64,000 nt of DNA from an uncultured Alphaproteobacteria bacterium (GCA_934254915.1 CAKQMH010000002.1:166948-230947); one strand, 5' to 3'. Positions 25,928 through 35,149 are shown, counted from the stretch's first letter. The notes: generated by a model from the letters alone, not told the origin. Numbers and translations are program-made.

Positions 25928-27312
25928 TTTAAGAGCTTTTTTATCTGCGCGGATAAATCGCTTTCATCCAACATTTGGGCATATTCCAAGGCTTGTTGCA
26001 ATGTTTGTTGTGCTTGCTCCCGATTCCCGCAGAATTTTTCAATAAGGGCCAAATTGGCATAATCAATGGCCATGCCGCTGCAGCGCTCATTGCGGATTTC
26101 CTGATTAAGCGATTGTTTTATCAGACCCTTAGCCCGCTTAAAATCGCCTTTTTTCATAAAGACCAAACCTAAAAGGCTGTAAGCATTGGCAATATGAAAA
26201 CAGCTGGACTGTTTTTCGGCTTTGGTAATTATTGCGCGTGTAATTTGTTCGGTCGTATTCCAGTCGTTTTGCGCAAAAGCGGCCTGCGCGCACAACATTT
26301 GTGCCTCAAATTCTGCCGGCAGGTTTTGCGCCGTTTGATAATGTTTGACTGCTAGTTTTGCGGCTATGGCTGCTTTGTGCCATTGCTTTTGGGCTAAACG
26401 GATTCGACTTTCGAGTTCTTTGGTAAAACCGGCACAAAGTTCAACTCTCTTTCCCTGCCCACGGATTTGGTTTTGTTTTAATAAAGCCAGAGCTTCCGTA
26501 AGTTTGCCGGTTGCCAGCAGCGATAAAACTCTTTGGTTGTTTATTTCTGCGTGGCGGATTGGATCATCGCTTTTAGATATCAGTTTTTCGGCTTTGGTAA
26601 AATAATCTTCCGCCTCATCATAGCGTTCTTGTACGGCCGTCAGCATCCCAAGATTGCCATAAACCTCGCAAAGCTTATGATTCGCACCGATTTTGCCGAA
26701 TATATCGGCGGCATTTGTCAGCATCATTTGCGCCAAGTCATAGACTGCGCTGATACGATAAATTGTCCCTAACAGTAAATAAGTTTCGGCTTCTTCAAAA
26801 CCGTTGTTTTGTTTGGCAAACAGCTTTATTGCCCGCATACCGTCGGCTGATGCCGTTTGTAAATCTCCTTCCCGCAAGGCGATTGCCGCTTGCAGAAAAA
26901 GCTTACGGGCTTGGGTGTACAGATCCTTAGGATGTTCCGCTGCGGCAAGTGCATCGCGAGCCTCTTCTTCATAACCTAACAGCCACAGCAAATCAGCCTT
27001 AAAAACATAATATGCCGAATTTTTAAGGTCGCTTGCGGCAAGCTTGTGCAGCACTTTTTGTGGTGCAAAAAAAGCTGCTTTTTGCCACTTGTCCCAAACG
27101 GTTGTTTTATGTTTTGCTCCTGACTTAAGGTCTTTTCTAACCACAGGCGTAGCAAAATAGGTTGGTGACAGCAGTAAAGCTTGTTTATGAAAAATTTTTT
27201 GCAAATGCCGCCGCAGCAAGAAATCATATTTTATTTTCCGGCCGCGATAAATGAAAAAAACGACGCTTCCCAGCACAAAAAACAGCAGGCCTGTCAGATA
27301 AAAATATTTCAT
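25924..27312 (-). CDS. Membrane-anchored TPR protein
   Basis: A 462-residue protein with one N-terminal membrane helix (YLTGLLFFVLGSVVFFIY) and a long helical region of TPR repeats, for example ETYLLLGTIYRISAVYDLA, EVYGNLGMLTAVQERYDEA and NAYSLLGLVFMKKGDFKRA. It probably serves as a protein-interaction platform on the inner membrane. It is divergent from the Lon-like protease gene. The partner is unknown. Together with the genes at 23609 and 25145 it forms a compact group of uncharacterised membrane proteins. Confidence 0.82.
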   Translation of the reverse strand: MKYFYLTGLLFFVLGSVVFFIYRGRKIKYDFLLRRHLQKIFHKQALLLSPTYFATPVVRKDLKSGAKHKTTVWDKWQKAAFFAPQKVLHKLAASDLKNSAYYVFKADLLWLLGYEEEARDALAAAEHPKDLYTQARKLFLQAAIALREGDLQTASADGMRAIKLFAKQNNGFEEAETYLLLGTIYRISAVYDLAQMMLTNAADIFGKIGANHKLCEVYGNLGMLTAVQERYDEAEDYFTKAEKLISKSDDPIRHAEINNQRVLSLLATGKLTEALALLKQNQIRGQGKRVELCAGFTKELESRIRLAQKQWHKAAIAAKLAVKHYQTAQNLPAEFEAQMLCAQAAFAQNDWNTTEQITRAIITKAEKQSSCFHIANAYSLLGLVFMKKGDFKRAKGLIKQSLNQEIRNERCSGMAIDYANLALIEKFCGNREQAQQTLQQALEYAQMLDESDLSAQIKKLLN

Positions 27313-27404
27313 AAAATTTTTACTTCTTTACACAATGTTAGGTTTTTAATGAATATACTAAACATATATTATCACAAGTTTAATGTATAGGGATTTTTAC
27401 GATT

Positions 27405-29846
27405 ATGACCATCAGCAAGCTGAAATCATCAGAATTATATACCAAATGCGACCCCAAAAAGTTTAGTTTTTCTTCGACTGCCGAACTGGAGGAAAGACTT
27501 TCGGCACTAGGACAGGACAGGGCATTAAGCGCGGTTGAAGTTGGTATAAACATTCAATCCAAGGGTTACAATCTGTTTTGCTTAGGGCCAGAAGGAACCG
27601 GCAAAACCAGTCTGGTTAAGCGTGTTTTGCAGCAGGAAGCCAAAACCCGTCCGACCCCTGATGATTGGGCGTATGTATACAATTTTGATGAGCCGTACAA
27701 GCCGCATGCCATAAGTTTTCCGGCCGGAACGGCAGCTGACTTTGCCAAGGAAATCGATAAACTGATTGAAACTTTGTCGGCTTCGATTCCCTCGATTCTT
27801 GATAGTGATGAATACAAAGCCGGCCTGAGCATTATCCACGAAAAATATAAACAGCGCAAAGAAGAATATATCAAAATTCTGCAAAAGAAAGCCAAAGGCA
27901 AAAATGTATCTTTGCTGCATATGCCGGTAGGGTTGGTTGTTGCTCCGGTTAAAAATGGCGAAGTTTTAAGTCCCGAAGCTTTTGACGAACTGCCGGAAGA
28001 AGAGAAAAAGCAGCTGATTGACGACCTCAATCAAATGCAGGAAGAAATTGAAAACACGGCGCAGGATTTACCGCAGTGGGAAGATAAACAGCGCAAAGAA
28101 ACCAATGTTTTGCGTGAAAAATTCTTAAAAATTGCGGTTAAAAATCCGATTGATGCTTTGCATAAAAAATATAAAGGGCATAAGGCTGCCAATGACTTTT
28201 TGCGCAACATTCATAAATACATTATCACGAATGTTGATGAATTTTTGCCGGCTCAGGAAACTAATGTTTCCACAAATGAAAACGGGGATGATGCATTAAG
28301 CGCTTTGTTCTCGCGGATAAAACAGCCGGAAGAAGATAAGTTTGCCAAATTTAAGGTTAATGTAATTGTCAAAAATGAAAAAAATGCCGGCGCTCCTATT
28401 ATTCATCTTGACCACCCGACCCAAGGCAATCTGGTTGGTAAAGTTGAACGTATTCAACAGTACGGCGCTTTGTTGACCGATTTTACCTTAATCAAAGCCG
28501 GTGCTTTGCATCAGGCCAATGGCGGCTTTTTGCTGATTGATGCCCGCAAATTGTTAATGCAGCCGTTTGCGTGGGATTCGTTAAAACGTGCTTTGGCTTC
28601 TAAGACGGTTAAAATTGAAGCCCCGAGCGATGAAACCACTTTTACTACCATTTCGCTTGATCCTGAACCTATTCCTCTGAATGTCAAAATCATAATGACC
28701 GGTGATGAAGATTTATATGAGGTTTTGAGCGAAAGAGATCCTGACTTTTTGGACTATTTTAAGGTTGAGGCTGACTTTGGCGTCCTTATGGATCGAACCG
28801 AAGAAAACGAAATTGAATATGCCAAACTTATCGGCTCGCTGTCCAAAAAGAAAAAACTGCGTTCACTGAACAGACAGGCCGTAGCCAAAGTAATTGAGTA
28901 TTCTTCGCGCTTAGCGGAAGATTCGGAAAAATTAACCGCTCATATTGCCTCTATCGGCGATTTGCTGCGGGAAGCTGATTATTGGGCGCGTAAATCCAAA
29001 TCCAACCAAATCGGTAAAAATCATATTGAGCAGGCAATTCAGGCACAAATTTATCGTAGTGACCGTATCAAACAGGCTATGCTTGAGCAGATTGATAAAG
29101 GTACGATTTTAATGGATATTGAAGGTAAATGCGTCGGACAGATCAATGGCTTGGTGGTTTATAATTTCTCTCGCACCAGCTTTGGCAAACCGGCGCGGAT
29201 TACCACTCAGGTTCGTATCGGCAAAGGCGAATTTGTTAATATTGAACGCGAAGTTGAAATGAGCGGCCCGATTCATAGCAAAGGTGTTTTGATTTTAGCC
29301 AGCCTGCTGGCCAATCGTTTTGCCAAGGCTCGTCCGTTGTCGCTCAGCGCCTCAATCGTGTTTGAGCAATCTTACGGCGGCGTTGACGGCGACAGTGCTT
29401 CCTCCACCGAATACTATTGTATGCTTTCGGCTATTTCCGGTATTCCGTTGAAACAAAGCATTGCCGTTACCGGCTCAATCAACCAGTTTGGACAGATTCA
29501 GCCGATTGGCGGTGTTAACGAAAAAATTGAAGGTTTCTTTGATGTCTGCAATCACCGCGGTCTGACCGGAACGCAAGGTGTAATTATCCCGCGTACTAAT
29601 GTTAAAGATTTAATGTTGCGTGAAGATATTTTAACCGCCGTTGATAATGGTCTGTTCCATGTTTGGGCAATTGATACCGTTGATGACGGTATCGAAATTT
29701 TGACCGGGATCGAAGCCGGCAAACCGGACAAAAACGGCAATTATAAAAAAGGCACGGTTAATTATGCTGTTCAACAAGGGTTGGACAATCTCTACAAACG
29801 CTATGTGCATTTTGCCAAAGAAACACATGGTTGTTTAGGTAAGTAA
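27405..29846 (+). CDS. Lon-like ATP-dependent protease (AAA_32/LonB type)
   Basis: An 813-residue AAA+ protease of the YcbZ/LonB-like group, not classical Lon. Walker A is GPEGTGKT (61-68), followed by a long charged insertion (about 130-300), a second AAA part (QANGGFLLIDARKLL) and a C-terminal Lon protease domain. The catalytic dyad is Ser664 (GDSASSTEY) and Lys707 (GGVNEKIEG), 43 residues apart as in Lon. It likely degrades damaged or regulatory proteins in the cytoplasm. I see no heat-shock promoter pattern upstream. A bidirectional terminator follows. Confidence 0.93.
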   Translation: MTISKLKSSELYTKCDPKKFSFSSTAELEERLSALGQDRALSAVEVGINIQSKGYNLFCLGPEGTGKTSLVKRVLQQEAKTRPTPDDWAYVYNFDEPYKPHAISFPAGTAADFAKEIDKLIETLSASIPSILDSDEYKAGLSIIHEKYKQRKEEYIKILQKKAKGKNVSLLHMPVGLVVAPVKNGEVLSPEAFDELPEEEKKQLIDDLNQMQEEIENTAQDLPQWEDKQRKETNVLREKFLKIAVKNPIDALHKKYKGHKAANDFLRNIHKYIITNVDEFLPAQETNVSTNENGDDALSALFSRIKQPEEDKFAKFKVNVIVKNEKNAGAPIIHLDHPTQGNLVGKVERIQQYGALLTDFTLIKAGALHQANGGFLLIDARKLLMQPFAWDSLKRALASKTVKIEAPSDETTFTTISLDPEPIPLNVKIIMTGDEDLYEVLSERDPDFLDYFKVEADFGVLMDRTEENEIEYAKLIGSLSKKKKLRSLNRQAVAKVIEYSSRLAEDSEKLTAHIASIGDLLREADYWARKSKSNQIGKNHIEQAIQAQIYRSDRIKQAMLEQIDKGTILMDIEGKCVGQINGLVVYNFSRTSFGKPARITTQVRIGKGEFVNIEREVEMSGPIHSKGVLILASLLANRFAKARPLSLSASIVFEQSYGGVDGDSASSTEYYCMLSAISGIPLKQSIAVTGSINQFGQIQPIGGVNEKIEGFFDVCNHRGLTGTQGVIIPRTNVKDLMLREDILTAVDNGLFHVWAIDTVDDGIEILTGIEAGKPDKNGNYKKGTVNYAVQQGLDNLYKRYVHFAKETHGCLGK

Positions 29847-29862
29847 ATCGCCGCGTGTTATT

Positions 29863-29896
29863 AAAAAAGCTCCTCAGTGATTGAGGAGCTTTTTCT
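29863..29896. terminator. Bidirectional terminator between the lon-like gene and the ROK kinase
   Basis: A 12-bp stem (AAAAGCTCCTCA at 29865-29876 with TGAGGAGCTTTT at 29882-29893), flanked by A's on the left and T's on the right, between two convergent genes. Confidence 0.9.
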
Positions 29897-29898
29897 TA

Positions 29899-30774
29899 TC
29901 AGTTTTTTAATTTATCAACCGCCAGCAGCGCCGCACCGATTAAGGCGGCATTATTGCCGAAACGGGCTTTTTCCAACTTAAACGGTGAGGCGACTATTTC
30001 CTGATTGGCCGCAATTGCCATTTTTTCTACGTCAATATATTCGACCAGCGAGCCGAATAAAATAATTTTTTCCGGATCAAATAAGGTTGCCAATCCGCGA
30101 ATGCCGGAAACAATATCACCGCACCACTCATCAAACACCGCCATGGCTTTGGCATCGCCTTTTTGCTTCAATTCGATTAATTGATGAGTTGTCATTTGCG
30201 GATTGTTAAAAGCCTCCTGCGCATCAAGAGCTAAGGCTTTGCCTGAAGTATAAATCTCAAAGCAGTCATAAGCTCCGCATCCGCATTTCCGCTTGCGCCC
30301 GCGGTTAATCGGATAATGTGCTTCGCCGGCTGTCCCTGATTTACCGCGCAGCATTTTGCCGTCAATGATTATACCGAACCCGACACCCGTGCCGATTGCT
30401 ACGACAATCATGTGGCGGCAGCCTTTACCTGCTCCGGCAAAATATTCCGCCCAAGCCACGGCGTTAGCATCATTTTCAACTACCACCGGCTTAGAACTAA
30501 GGGCGGCAAAATCAGTCTTATCATACCCTTTAGGCAGGTTGGGAATGGAGGAAATTATGCGGGTGTTGTCATTGTCAACCGCTCCGGCCGTAGCAATAGC
30601 CACGGCATCTGTTTCATTTTCATATTGGGCAATGACGTCTCGCAGCAGGGTTTCGATTGCCGCGGCTGTTTTCGGCGTATCATTTTTGCTGCGCTCACTG
30701 ATAAGGTTTCCTTGCTCATCAACCAGAGCATGCGCAATTTTAGTACCACCGATATCAAATGCCAAAATTTTCAT
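29899..30774 (-). CDS. ROK-family sugar kinase
   Basis: A 291-residue ROK kinase. The phosphate-binding loop is FDIGGTKI (6-13), the phosphate-2 motif is IGTGVGFGIIIDGKM, and the zinc motif is CGCGAYDCFE preceded by GEAHYP. ROK members phosphorylate glucose, fructose, N-acetylmannosamine or N-acetylglucosamine; the choice cannot be made from sequence alone. Its start overlaps the stop of the MFS gene by four bases (ATGA) and it is the last gene of a three-gene sugar operon, which favours glucose or mannose as substrate. Confidence 0.92.
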   Translation of the reverse strand: MKILAFDIGGTKIAHALVDEQGNLISERSKNDTPKTAAAIETLLRDVIAQYENETDAVAIATAGAVDNDNTRIISSIPNLPKGYDKTDFAALSSKPVVVENDANAVAWAEYFAGAGKGCRHMIVVAIGTGVGFGIIIDGKMLRGKSGTAGEAHYPINRGRKRKCGCGAYDCFEIYTSGKALALDAQEAFNNPQMTTHQLIELKQKGDAKAMAVFDEWCGDIVSGIRGLATLFDPEKIILFGSLVEYIDVEKMAIAANQEIVASPFKLEKARFGNNAALIGAALLAVDKLKN

Positions 30775-31946
30775 TGCGCGCCTCCGGTGTTAGTGTTTTT
30801 TATTTGGAAAACCAGAAACAGCAAATATATAATTCCAATCATTATTACCGCCACGCCGCCGTTTTGTGATGACAATATATCCGAAAAGATGCCCATGGCC
30901 AGAGGAAACAATGTGCCGCCGAATAAACCCATAATCATCAATCCCGAAATCTCGTTTTTGTGTTTGGGCATATATAATAAAGCCTGGGAAAAGATAATTG
31001 GAAAGACATTGGCATTGGCAAAGCCGAAAATTCCGATACAGATATAAAGCGCCGTTTTGCTGTCCAAAACCATAAGCCCGATTGCCGCCGGCAGCATTAA
31101 TCCGGCACAAGCGCCCAAAAATTTACGCGGGGAGATTTGGGATAAGGTAAATGTTCCGACCAGTGTTCCTAACGTACGCAGCAAGAAATAAACACTGGTG
31201 GCAAAAGCTGCTTGCGATAACGGCAAAGAAAATTTTTCCATTAAGAGTTTTGGCGCTGAAACATTAGTGCCGACATCGATTCCGACAGTACAAATAATCC
31301 CGATAAAGCAGCATAAAACAAACGGATTTTTTAATAAAACCAAACATTTTTTGAAGCCTGAAATCGTACCGGTGATTTCCTCTTCTTTAATGTCGGTAAA
31401 TGACAAAGCCGCCAGAGCAATCACCCCTTCTATGGCAAAAATCGGGAACAACAGCCGCCAATTGCCGTAGTGTAGGGCACAATATGCCGCGATAAGCGGG
31501 GCGCTGAAAGACGCAATAGCTTTTACAAATTGTCCGAAAGTCAACATACTGGACAGCAAGTGTCCGCTGATAAGGTTGGACATCAACGGGTTAAGAGAAG
31601 TTTGCATAATCGCGTTGCCGATTCCCAACAAAGAAAATGCCGTTAACATAATCCAAAAGTTATTGTCAATCATCGGCAATAATAAAGCTGCCAATGTCAC
31701 CCACAAACTTATAATCACGGTTTTGCGCCGACCGATTTTATTCATCAGCATACCGGTTGGTATCGCGAAAATTAAGAACCAAAAAAACACCATGGAAGGA
31801 AACAAATTAGCTAAGGTGTCAGACAGTTGGAAGTCGTCTTTTACATAATTAGAGGCGATTCCTACTAAATCGACAAATCCCATGGCAAAAAAAGCCAGCA
31901 TTATCGGGACTAAATGTAACATTAAACTTATTTTAGCGTTCTTCAT
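30771..31946 (-). CDS. MFS sugar transporter, FucP-like
   Basis: A 391-residue transporter with about 12 membrane helices. It starts LHLVPIMLAFFAMGFVDLVG, and the loop 2-3 motif IGRRKTVI follows PTGMLMNK. The pattern fits the FucP/GlcP sugar:proton symporters. It is the middle gene of an operon, overlapping the upstream PfkB kinase gene by 14 bases and the downstream ROK kinase gene by four, so the three proteins are probably made together. It likely imports a hexose phosphorylated by its neighbours. Confidence 0.9.
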   Translation of the reverse strand: MKNAKISLMLHLVPIMLAFFAMGFVDLVGIASNYVKDDFQLSDTLANLFPSMVFFWFLIFAIPTGMLMNKIGRRKTVIISLWVTLAALLLPMIDNNFWIMLTAFSLLGIGNAIMQTSLNPLMSNLISGHLLSSMLTFGQFVKAIASFSAPLIAAYCALHYGNWRLLFPIFAIEGVIALAALSFTDIKEEEITGTISGFKKCLVLLKNPFVLCCFIGIICTVGIDVGTNVSAPKLLMEKFSLPLSQAAFATSVYFLLRTLGTLVGTFTLSQISPRKFLGACAGLMLPAAIGLMVLDSKTALYICIGIFGFANANVFPIIFSQALLYMPKHKNEISGLMIMGLFGGTLFPLAMGIFSDILSSQNGGVAVIMIGIIYLLFLVFQIKNTNTGGAQ

Positions 31947-32820
31947 TTTTCAACTCCTTCGGATATTTAGGCCAAGCACCTGATTGGGTAACAATGAAAG
32001 CCGCAATTTTAACGGCGGTTTGATGAGCTTCTTGCAAACTTTTGCCTTGTAAAATCGAATAAGTAAATGCTCCGGAGAAAGAATCTCCCGATCCGACCGT
32101 ATCTTCAACCGGAACTTTAGGTGTCGGAATATATGATTTTTCCGTTTTTCCGTAAATAATGCTGTATTTATCTCCGGCCGTAAAAATAAGATATTGCAGC
32201 TTATATTTTTGCATGATTCGGCGGCAGATTTCTTCATCATCTCCGTCTAAATTAAAGAGTTGTTTGAAGATGACAAATTCCTCGTCATTAATCTTAAAGA
32301 TATTGGCAAATGTGAGTAACTCCTCAATCAGTTCGGCCGAATAGTAATGTTGGCGCAAATTGATATCAAACAGCTTTATGGCTGCCGGATTGGTGTTTGC
32401 CAGTAAAGTTTTAATTGCGGTTCGGCTTTGCGGACTGCGCAGCGCCAGCGAGCCGTAACAGACAGCATCAGCCTTTTTCACTAAGGCAATGTCTTCCGGT
32501 CTGGCTTGCAGATAATCCCAAGCCACATCTTCAACAATGGTATAAGACGGAATTCCGTTATCCAGTTGTACCAGCACTTTGCTGGTCGGATATTGGTTAA
32601 CCTGTATTTGGTGGTTAATATGATTCTTATCCAGTTCGCGGATTATTTCCCGCCCGTCATCGTCATCGCCAATGGCGCTGATAGCATAACCATTCGCACC
32701 TAATTGGGTGGCATTGTAAACAAAATTGATAGGCGCACCGCCGGCTCGTTTGCCTTCCGGCAGCATATCCCATAATATTTCGCCGATTCCGACTACAACA
32801 GGTTTGTCTTTTCTTTCCAT
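31933..32820 (-). CDS. PfkB-family carbohydrate kinase, probable fructokinase
   Basis: A 295-residue ribokinase-fold enzyme. The first PfkB signature region is RAGGAPINFVYNATQLGA, and the second is DTVGSGDSFSGAFTYS, with the catalytic aspartate in GSGDSF. The early GEILWDMLPEG is typical of fructokinases, where the GGAPxN glycine pair binds the sugar. The ATG at 32820 has GAGG six bases upstream. It is the first gene of the operon with the MFS transporter and the ROK kinase. Confidence 0.9.
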   Translation of the reverse strand: MERKDKPVVVGIGEILWDMLPEGKRAGGAPINFVYNATQLGANGYAISAIGDDDDGREIIRELDKNHINHQIQVNQYPTSKVLVQLDNGIPSYTIVEDVAWDYLQARPEDIALVKKADAVCYGSLALRSPQSRTAIKTLLANTNPAAIKLFDINLRQHYYSAELIEELLTFANIFKINDEEFVIFKQLFNLDGDDEEICRRIMQKYKLQYLIFTAGDKYSIIYGKTEKSYIPTPKVPVEDTVGSGDSFSGAFTYSILQGKSLQEAHQTAVKIAAFIVTQSGAWPKYPKELKNEER

Positions 32821-32891
32821 GGTAACCTCGCTTATTGCTGACAATATAATCACTTATTAGCATAAACCAAGTTAAGGAATCTTGAACAATC

Positions 32892-33524
32892 TTAAATTTC
32901 ACGATGGCAGTTTACATATTCGGGAGTTTTGAACCCGTCAACATTATAACGCGTCAACAAATTATGCGCCATGTCCAATTGCAGAACCGCCAGATTAGGT
33001 AAGCTTTCCATATTAAAAAAGAATTTCAGACTCAACGGAGCTTTCATCATCCTGAATTGAATCGCGCGCATGAATAATCCATGGCTGAAAACCACGATGT
33101 TTTGTTCCAGACTGATAAGATGGAGTTTGGCCAACATATCATCAACCCGTCGCAATAGTTGATTAAATGATTCTGCCCCGCGCCCGTCAATATAATCAGG
33201 ATCTTCGTGTTCATAATAAGCCACTACCAATTCGCGCCGCTCCGGCGGGGTAGTGTTGGCACAACGATCCAAATCCAGACAGCAAAATTCTTGAATATTC
33301 CAAATTTCGGTTTTTACTGCAGGAAATTGTGCCAAATAAGGTGCGGCGGTTTGTTGGGTGCGGATAAACGGTGACATAATTACCAAATCAGGCTTAATTT
33401 TGAAATGCTGCGCAAAGTCCGCAGCTTGACCTATCCCTTTTTCCGACAAAGGAATGGTAACAACATCTGATGTCCGTCCTCCGGCATTAGAAACGCTTTC
33501 GGCATGTCGAATAAAATAAATCAT
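32892..33524 (-). CDS. Histidine phosphatase family protein
   Basis: A 210-residue phosphoglycerate-mutase-like phosphatase. The catalytic RHA motif is FIRHAES near the N-terminus and the second histidine is in VVFSHGLFMRA. SPFIRTQQTA carries the conserved arginine. The substrate is unknown; relatives act on phosphosugars, nucleotides or proteins. I chose the ATG at 33524 because the family starts there; the frame extends upstream into the 80-bp repeat. The ribosome binding site is weak. Confidence 0.88.
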   Translation of the reverse strand: MIYFIRHAESVSNAGGRTSDVVTIPLSEKGIGQAADFAQHFKIKPDLVIMSPFIRTQQTAAPYLAQFPAVKTEIWNIQEFCCLDLDRCANTTPPERRELVVAYYEHEDPDYIDGRGAESFNQLLRRVDDMLAKLHLISLEQNIVVFSHGLFMRAIQFRMMKAPLSLKFFFNMESLPNLAVLQLDMAHNLLTRYNVDGFKTPEYVNCHREI

Positions 33525-33581
33525 AATATTTTTGCCGGCATCAACCGACACTCTGTACTTGTTTTCTTGGGTGCTGACATC

Positions 33582-33661
33582 ATTTAGATGCCTGAGAACG
33601 AACCTTGGTTCGAGGCCCGCCTGCACCGGCTTTGTTTATTATATATTGGCGTCAGCGGCGG
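33582..33661. repeat. 80-bp direct repeat, copy 1 (contains a fragment of a tRNA 3' end)
   Basis: It is identical to 33759-33838 except at one position. The last 15 bases match the 3' end of tRNA-Arg including CCA, but the sequence then departs from the tRNA. It contains the palindrome CGAACCTTGGTTCG inside a larger GCCT/AGGC stem. It lies 58 bases or more upstream of the histidine phosphatase start. Confidence 0.9.
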
Positions 33662-33758
33662 AACCGCTAAGTAAAATCAACCACTGCTCTGGTTGATTTT
33701 ATCTGAAAGGTCTCTGGAACATCTTAATGAGTTAGGGAAGCAAAAGCGACCGTAACGA
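33662..33758. other. 97-bp segment between the two repeats
   Basis: It includes the inverted repeat AAAATCAACC/GGTTGATTTT (about 33674-33701), and an AGCGG/CCGCT stem spans the junction with copy 1. No gene is seen. It could be the scar of a lost insert or part of a dispersed repeat. Confidence 0.55.
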
Positions 33759-33838
33759 ATTTAGATGCCTGAGAACGAACCTTGGTTCGAGGCCCGCCTG
33801 CACCGGCTTTGTTTTTTATATATTGGCGTCAGCGGCGG
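33759..33838. repeat. 80-bp direct repeat, copy 2 (overlaps tRNA-Arg 3' end)
   Basis: 79 of 80 bases match copy 1 at 33582-33661. Positions 33824-33838 are the last 15 bases of the functional tRNA-Arg(CCU), so the repeat spans the tRNA 3' end and 65 bases of downstream flank. Confidence 0.9.
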
Positions 33839-33900
33839 GACTCGAACCCACTACCCACAGTTTAGGAAACTGTTGCTCTATCCTGATGAGCTACGCCGAC
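33824..33900 (-). tRNA. tRNA-Arg(CCU)
   Basis: A 77-base tRNA with full cloverleaf: acceptor GTCGGCG/CGCTGAC (one G-U pair), D stem GCTC/GAGC, anticodon stem ACAGT/ACTGT with loop TTCCTAA (anticodon CCT, reading AGG), T stem GTGGG/CCCGC with loop TTCGAGT, discriminator G and encoded CCA. Its 3' end lies in the 80-bp repeat. Confidence 0.96.
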
Positions 33901-33911
33901 GCAATATAATT

Positions 33912-33940
33912 CTTATACTTGTAAATTCGTAATGTTTCAA
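33912..33940 (-). promoter_or_regulatory. Promoter of tRNA-Arg(CCU)
   Basis: On the minus strand TTGAAA (33940-33935) and TATAAG (33917-33912) are separated by 17 bases, 11 bases before the tRNA. This is a good sigma-70 match in the spacer after the M20 peptidase gene. Confidence 0.6.
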
Positions 33941-33943
33941 GAC

Positions 33944-35059
33944 TTACTTGTTATCGGCGGCTAATTTTTCCAAAAATTTAATTTGAATATCCGCAATTTT
34001 TAATACCGATCCCACTTCCACAAACTCATTTGACGCATGCATTCCTTCGCCGGTTCCCGAATGCATAATGACCGTTGAGCCTTTGACGGCAAATTCCCGT
34101 GAATCTGTTGCTCCGCCGATGTGTTCAAATTCAATTTCTCGTCCGAGGATGTTTTCGGCAAAATGTTTGTAGTCCAAAATATATTGATTGTCTTCAGCCA
34201 TAACTACCGGAGTGCTTTCGGAAACTATTTCATAACTGACGCCGGCTTGCATACAATGGTCAAGATTATGGCGCAGTTCTGTCGTGCTTGAAGTTTCAAT
34301 CAAACGAAAATCGCACAAGACTTCACAATGGTTACTGATAATATTAGAAACTTCGCCGCCGTTAATTTTAGCAAAATGAACCGTATCAATCCATTTGTCG
34401 GCGGGGATTACGTCGTTCTTGGCATAATAAGGATAAATCTCACGTATTTTGGCCAGAACCTGCAGCATATTTTCATTTGCGTCAATACCTTCCCAGGGCG
34501 TAGATCCGTGAGCTTCTTGTCCCTGCGCAATTATTTTAACAAATACCGGATTTTTGCACTTGGTGACAATTTTGCCGATATCGCCACCGACGTCATTATC
34601 CAGTACAATTTTTGCATTGATGGCGGGGTGTTTTTGCAAAAAAGCTTTCGTTCCTTTACTGCCTTTTTCTTCATCGCTGGATAAGATAGCCCCGAATTTC
34701 AGCGGCAGTGAATGTTGGCTCACGTATTCCATCGAGTTAAGCGCCACTGCGGCAAAAGATTTCATATCCAAAGTTCCGCGTCCGAACATTTTTCCGTCTT
34801 TGATATACGGATTAAACATTTCGTCAGCCGCCGGCACAACATCAATATGCCCCAAAACCAAAACGTCAAACTCTTCATCAGTCGTGTTGCGAATAAAAAT
34901 TACCGGCGCTGTCTTTTCGTCAGCTTGAAAAATATCAACTTTAACATCACTGTCGTTAAACAAACTTTGTATGTAACACATACATTTTTTTACTTCTTCC
35001 AAATTACCGGTTTCCGTACGAAAACGGATAAGGTCTTGTGCTGTTTTGATAATATCCAT
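33944..35059 (-). CDS. M20-family metallopeptidase (ArgE/DapE-like)
   Basis: A 371-residue di-zinc amidohydrolase. Metal ligands are seen in VLGHIDVVP, RGTLDMKSF and SSDEEKGSKG, where the EE pair holds the general base, and GQEAHGSTPWEG lies in the dimerisation domain. It could be an acetylornithine or succinyl-diaminopimelate deacylase or a small-peptide aminoacylase; the ArgE-like TLDMK favours ArgE/DapE. The tRNA gene follows on the same strand, and it is divergent from the SH3 protein gene. Confidence 0.88.
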   Translation of the reverse strand: MDIIKTAQDLIRFRTETGNLEEVKKCMCYIQSLFNDSDVKVDIFQADEKTAPVIFIRNTTDEEFDVLVLGHIDVVPAADEMFNPYIKDGKMFGRGTLDMKSFAAVALNSMEYVSQHSLPLKFGAILSSDEEKGSKGTKAFLQKHPAINAKIVLDNDVGGDIGKIVTKCKNPVFVKIIAQGQEAHGSTPWEGIDANENMLQVLAKIREIYPYYAKNDVIPADKWIDTVHFAKINGGEVSNIISNHCEVLCDFRLIETSSTTELRHNLDHCMQAGVSYEIVSESTPVVMAEDNQYILDYKHFAENILGREIEFEHIGGATDSREFAVKGSTVIMHSGTGEGMHASNEFVEVGSVLKIADIQIKFLEKLAADNK

Positions 35060-35149
35060 AAATTTTTTCCTCGTAGTTTACGTTTTATTCACATAATAAC
35101 GCCATAATAAAACTCAATAGCATAACAAAGAATTAAAAAAGGTGGAAAA

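Noticed and set aside
33525..33626. N-terminal extension of the histidine phosphatase
   Set aside because: The extension runs into the 80-bp repeat, and the family begins directly at the MIYFIRHAES strand.
33582..33838. CRISPR array
   Set aside because: There are only two 80-bp copies with one long spacer and no cas gene; the repeat is tied to a tRNA end.
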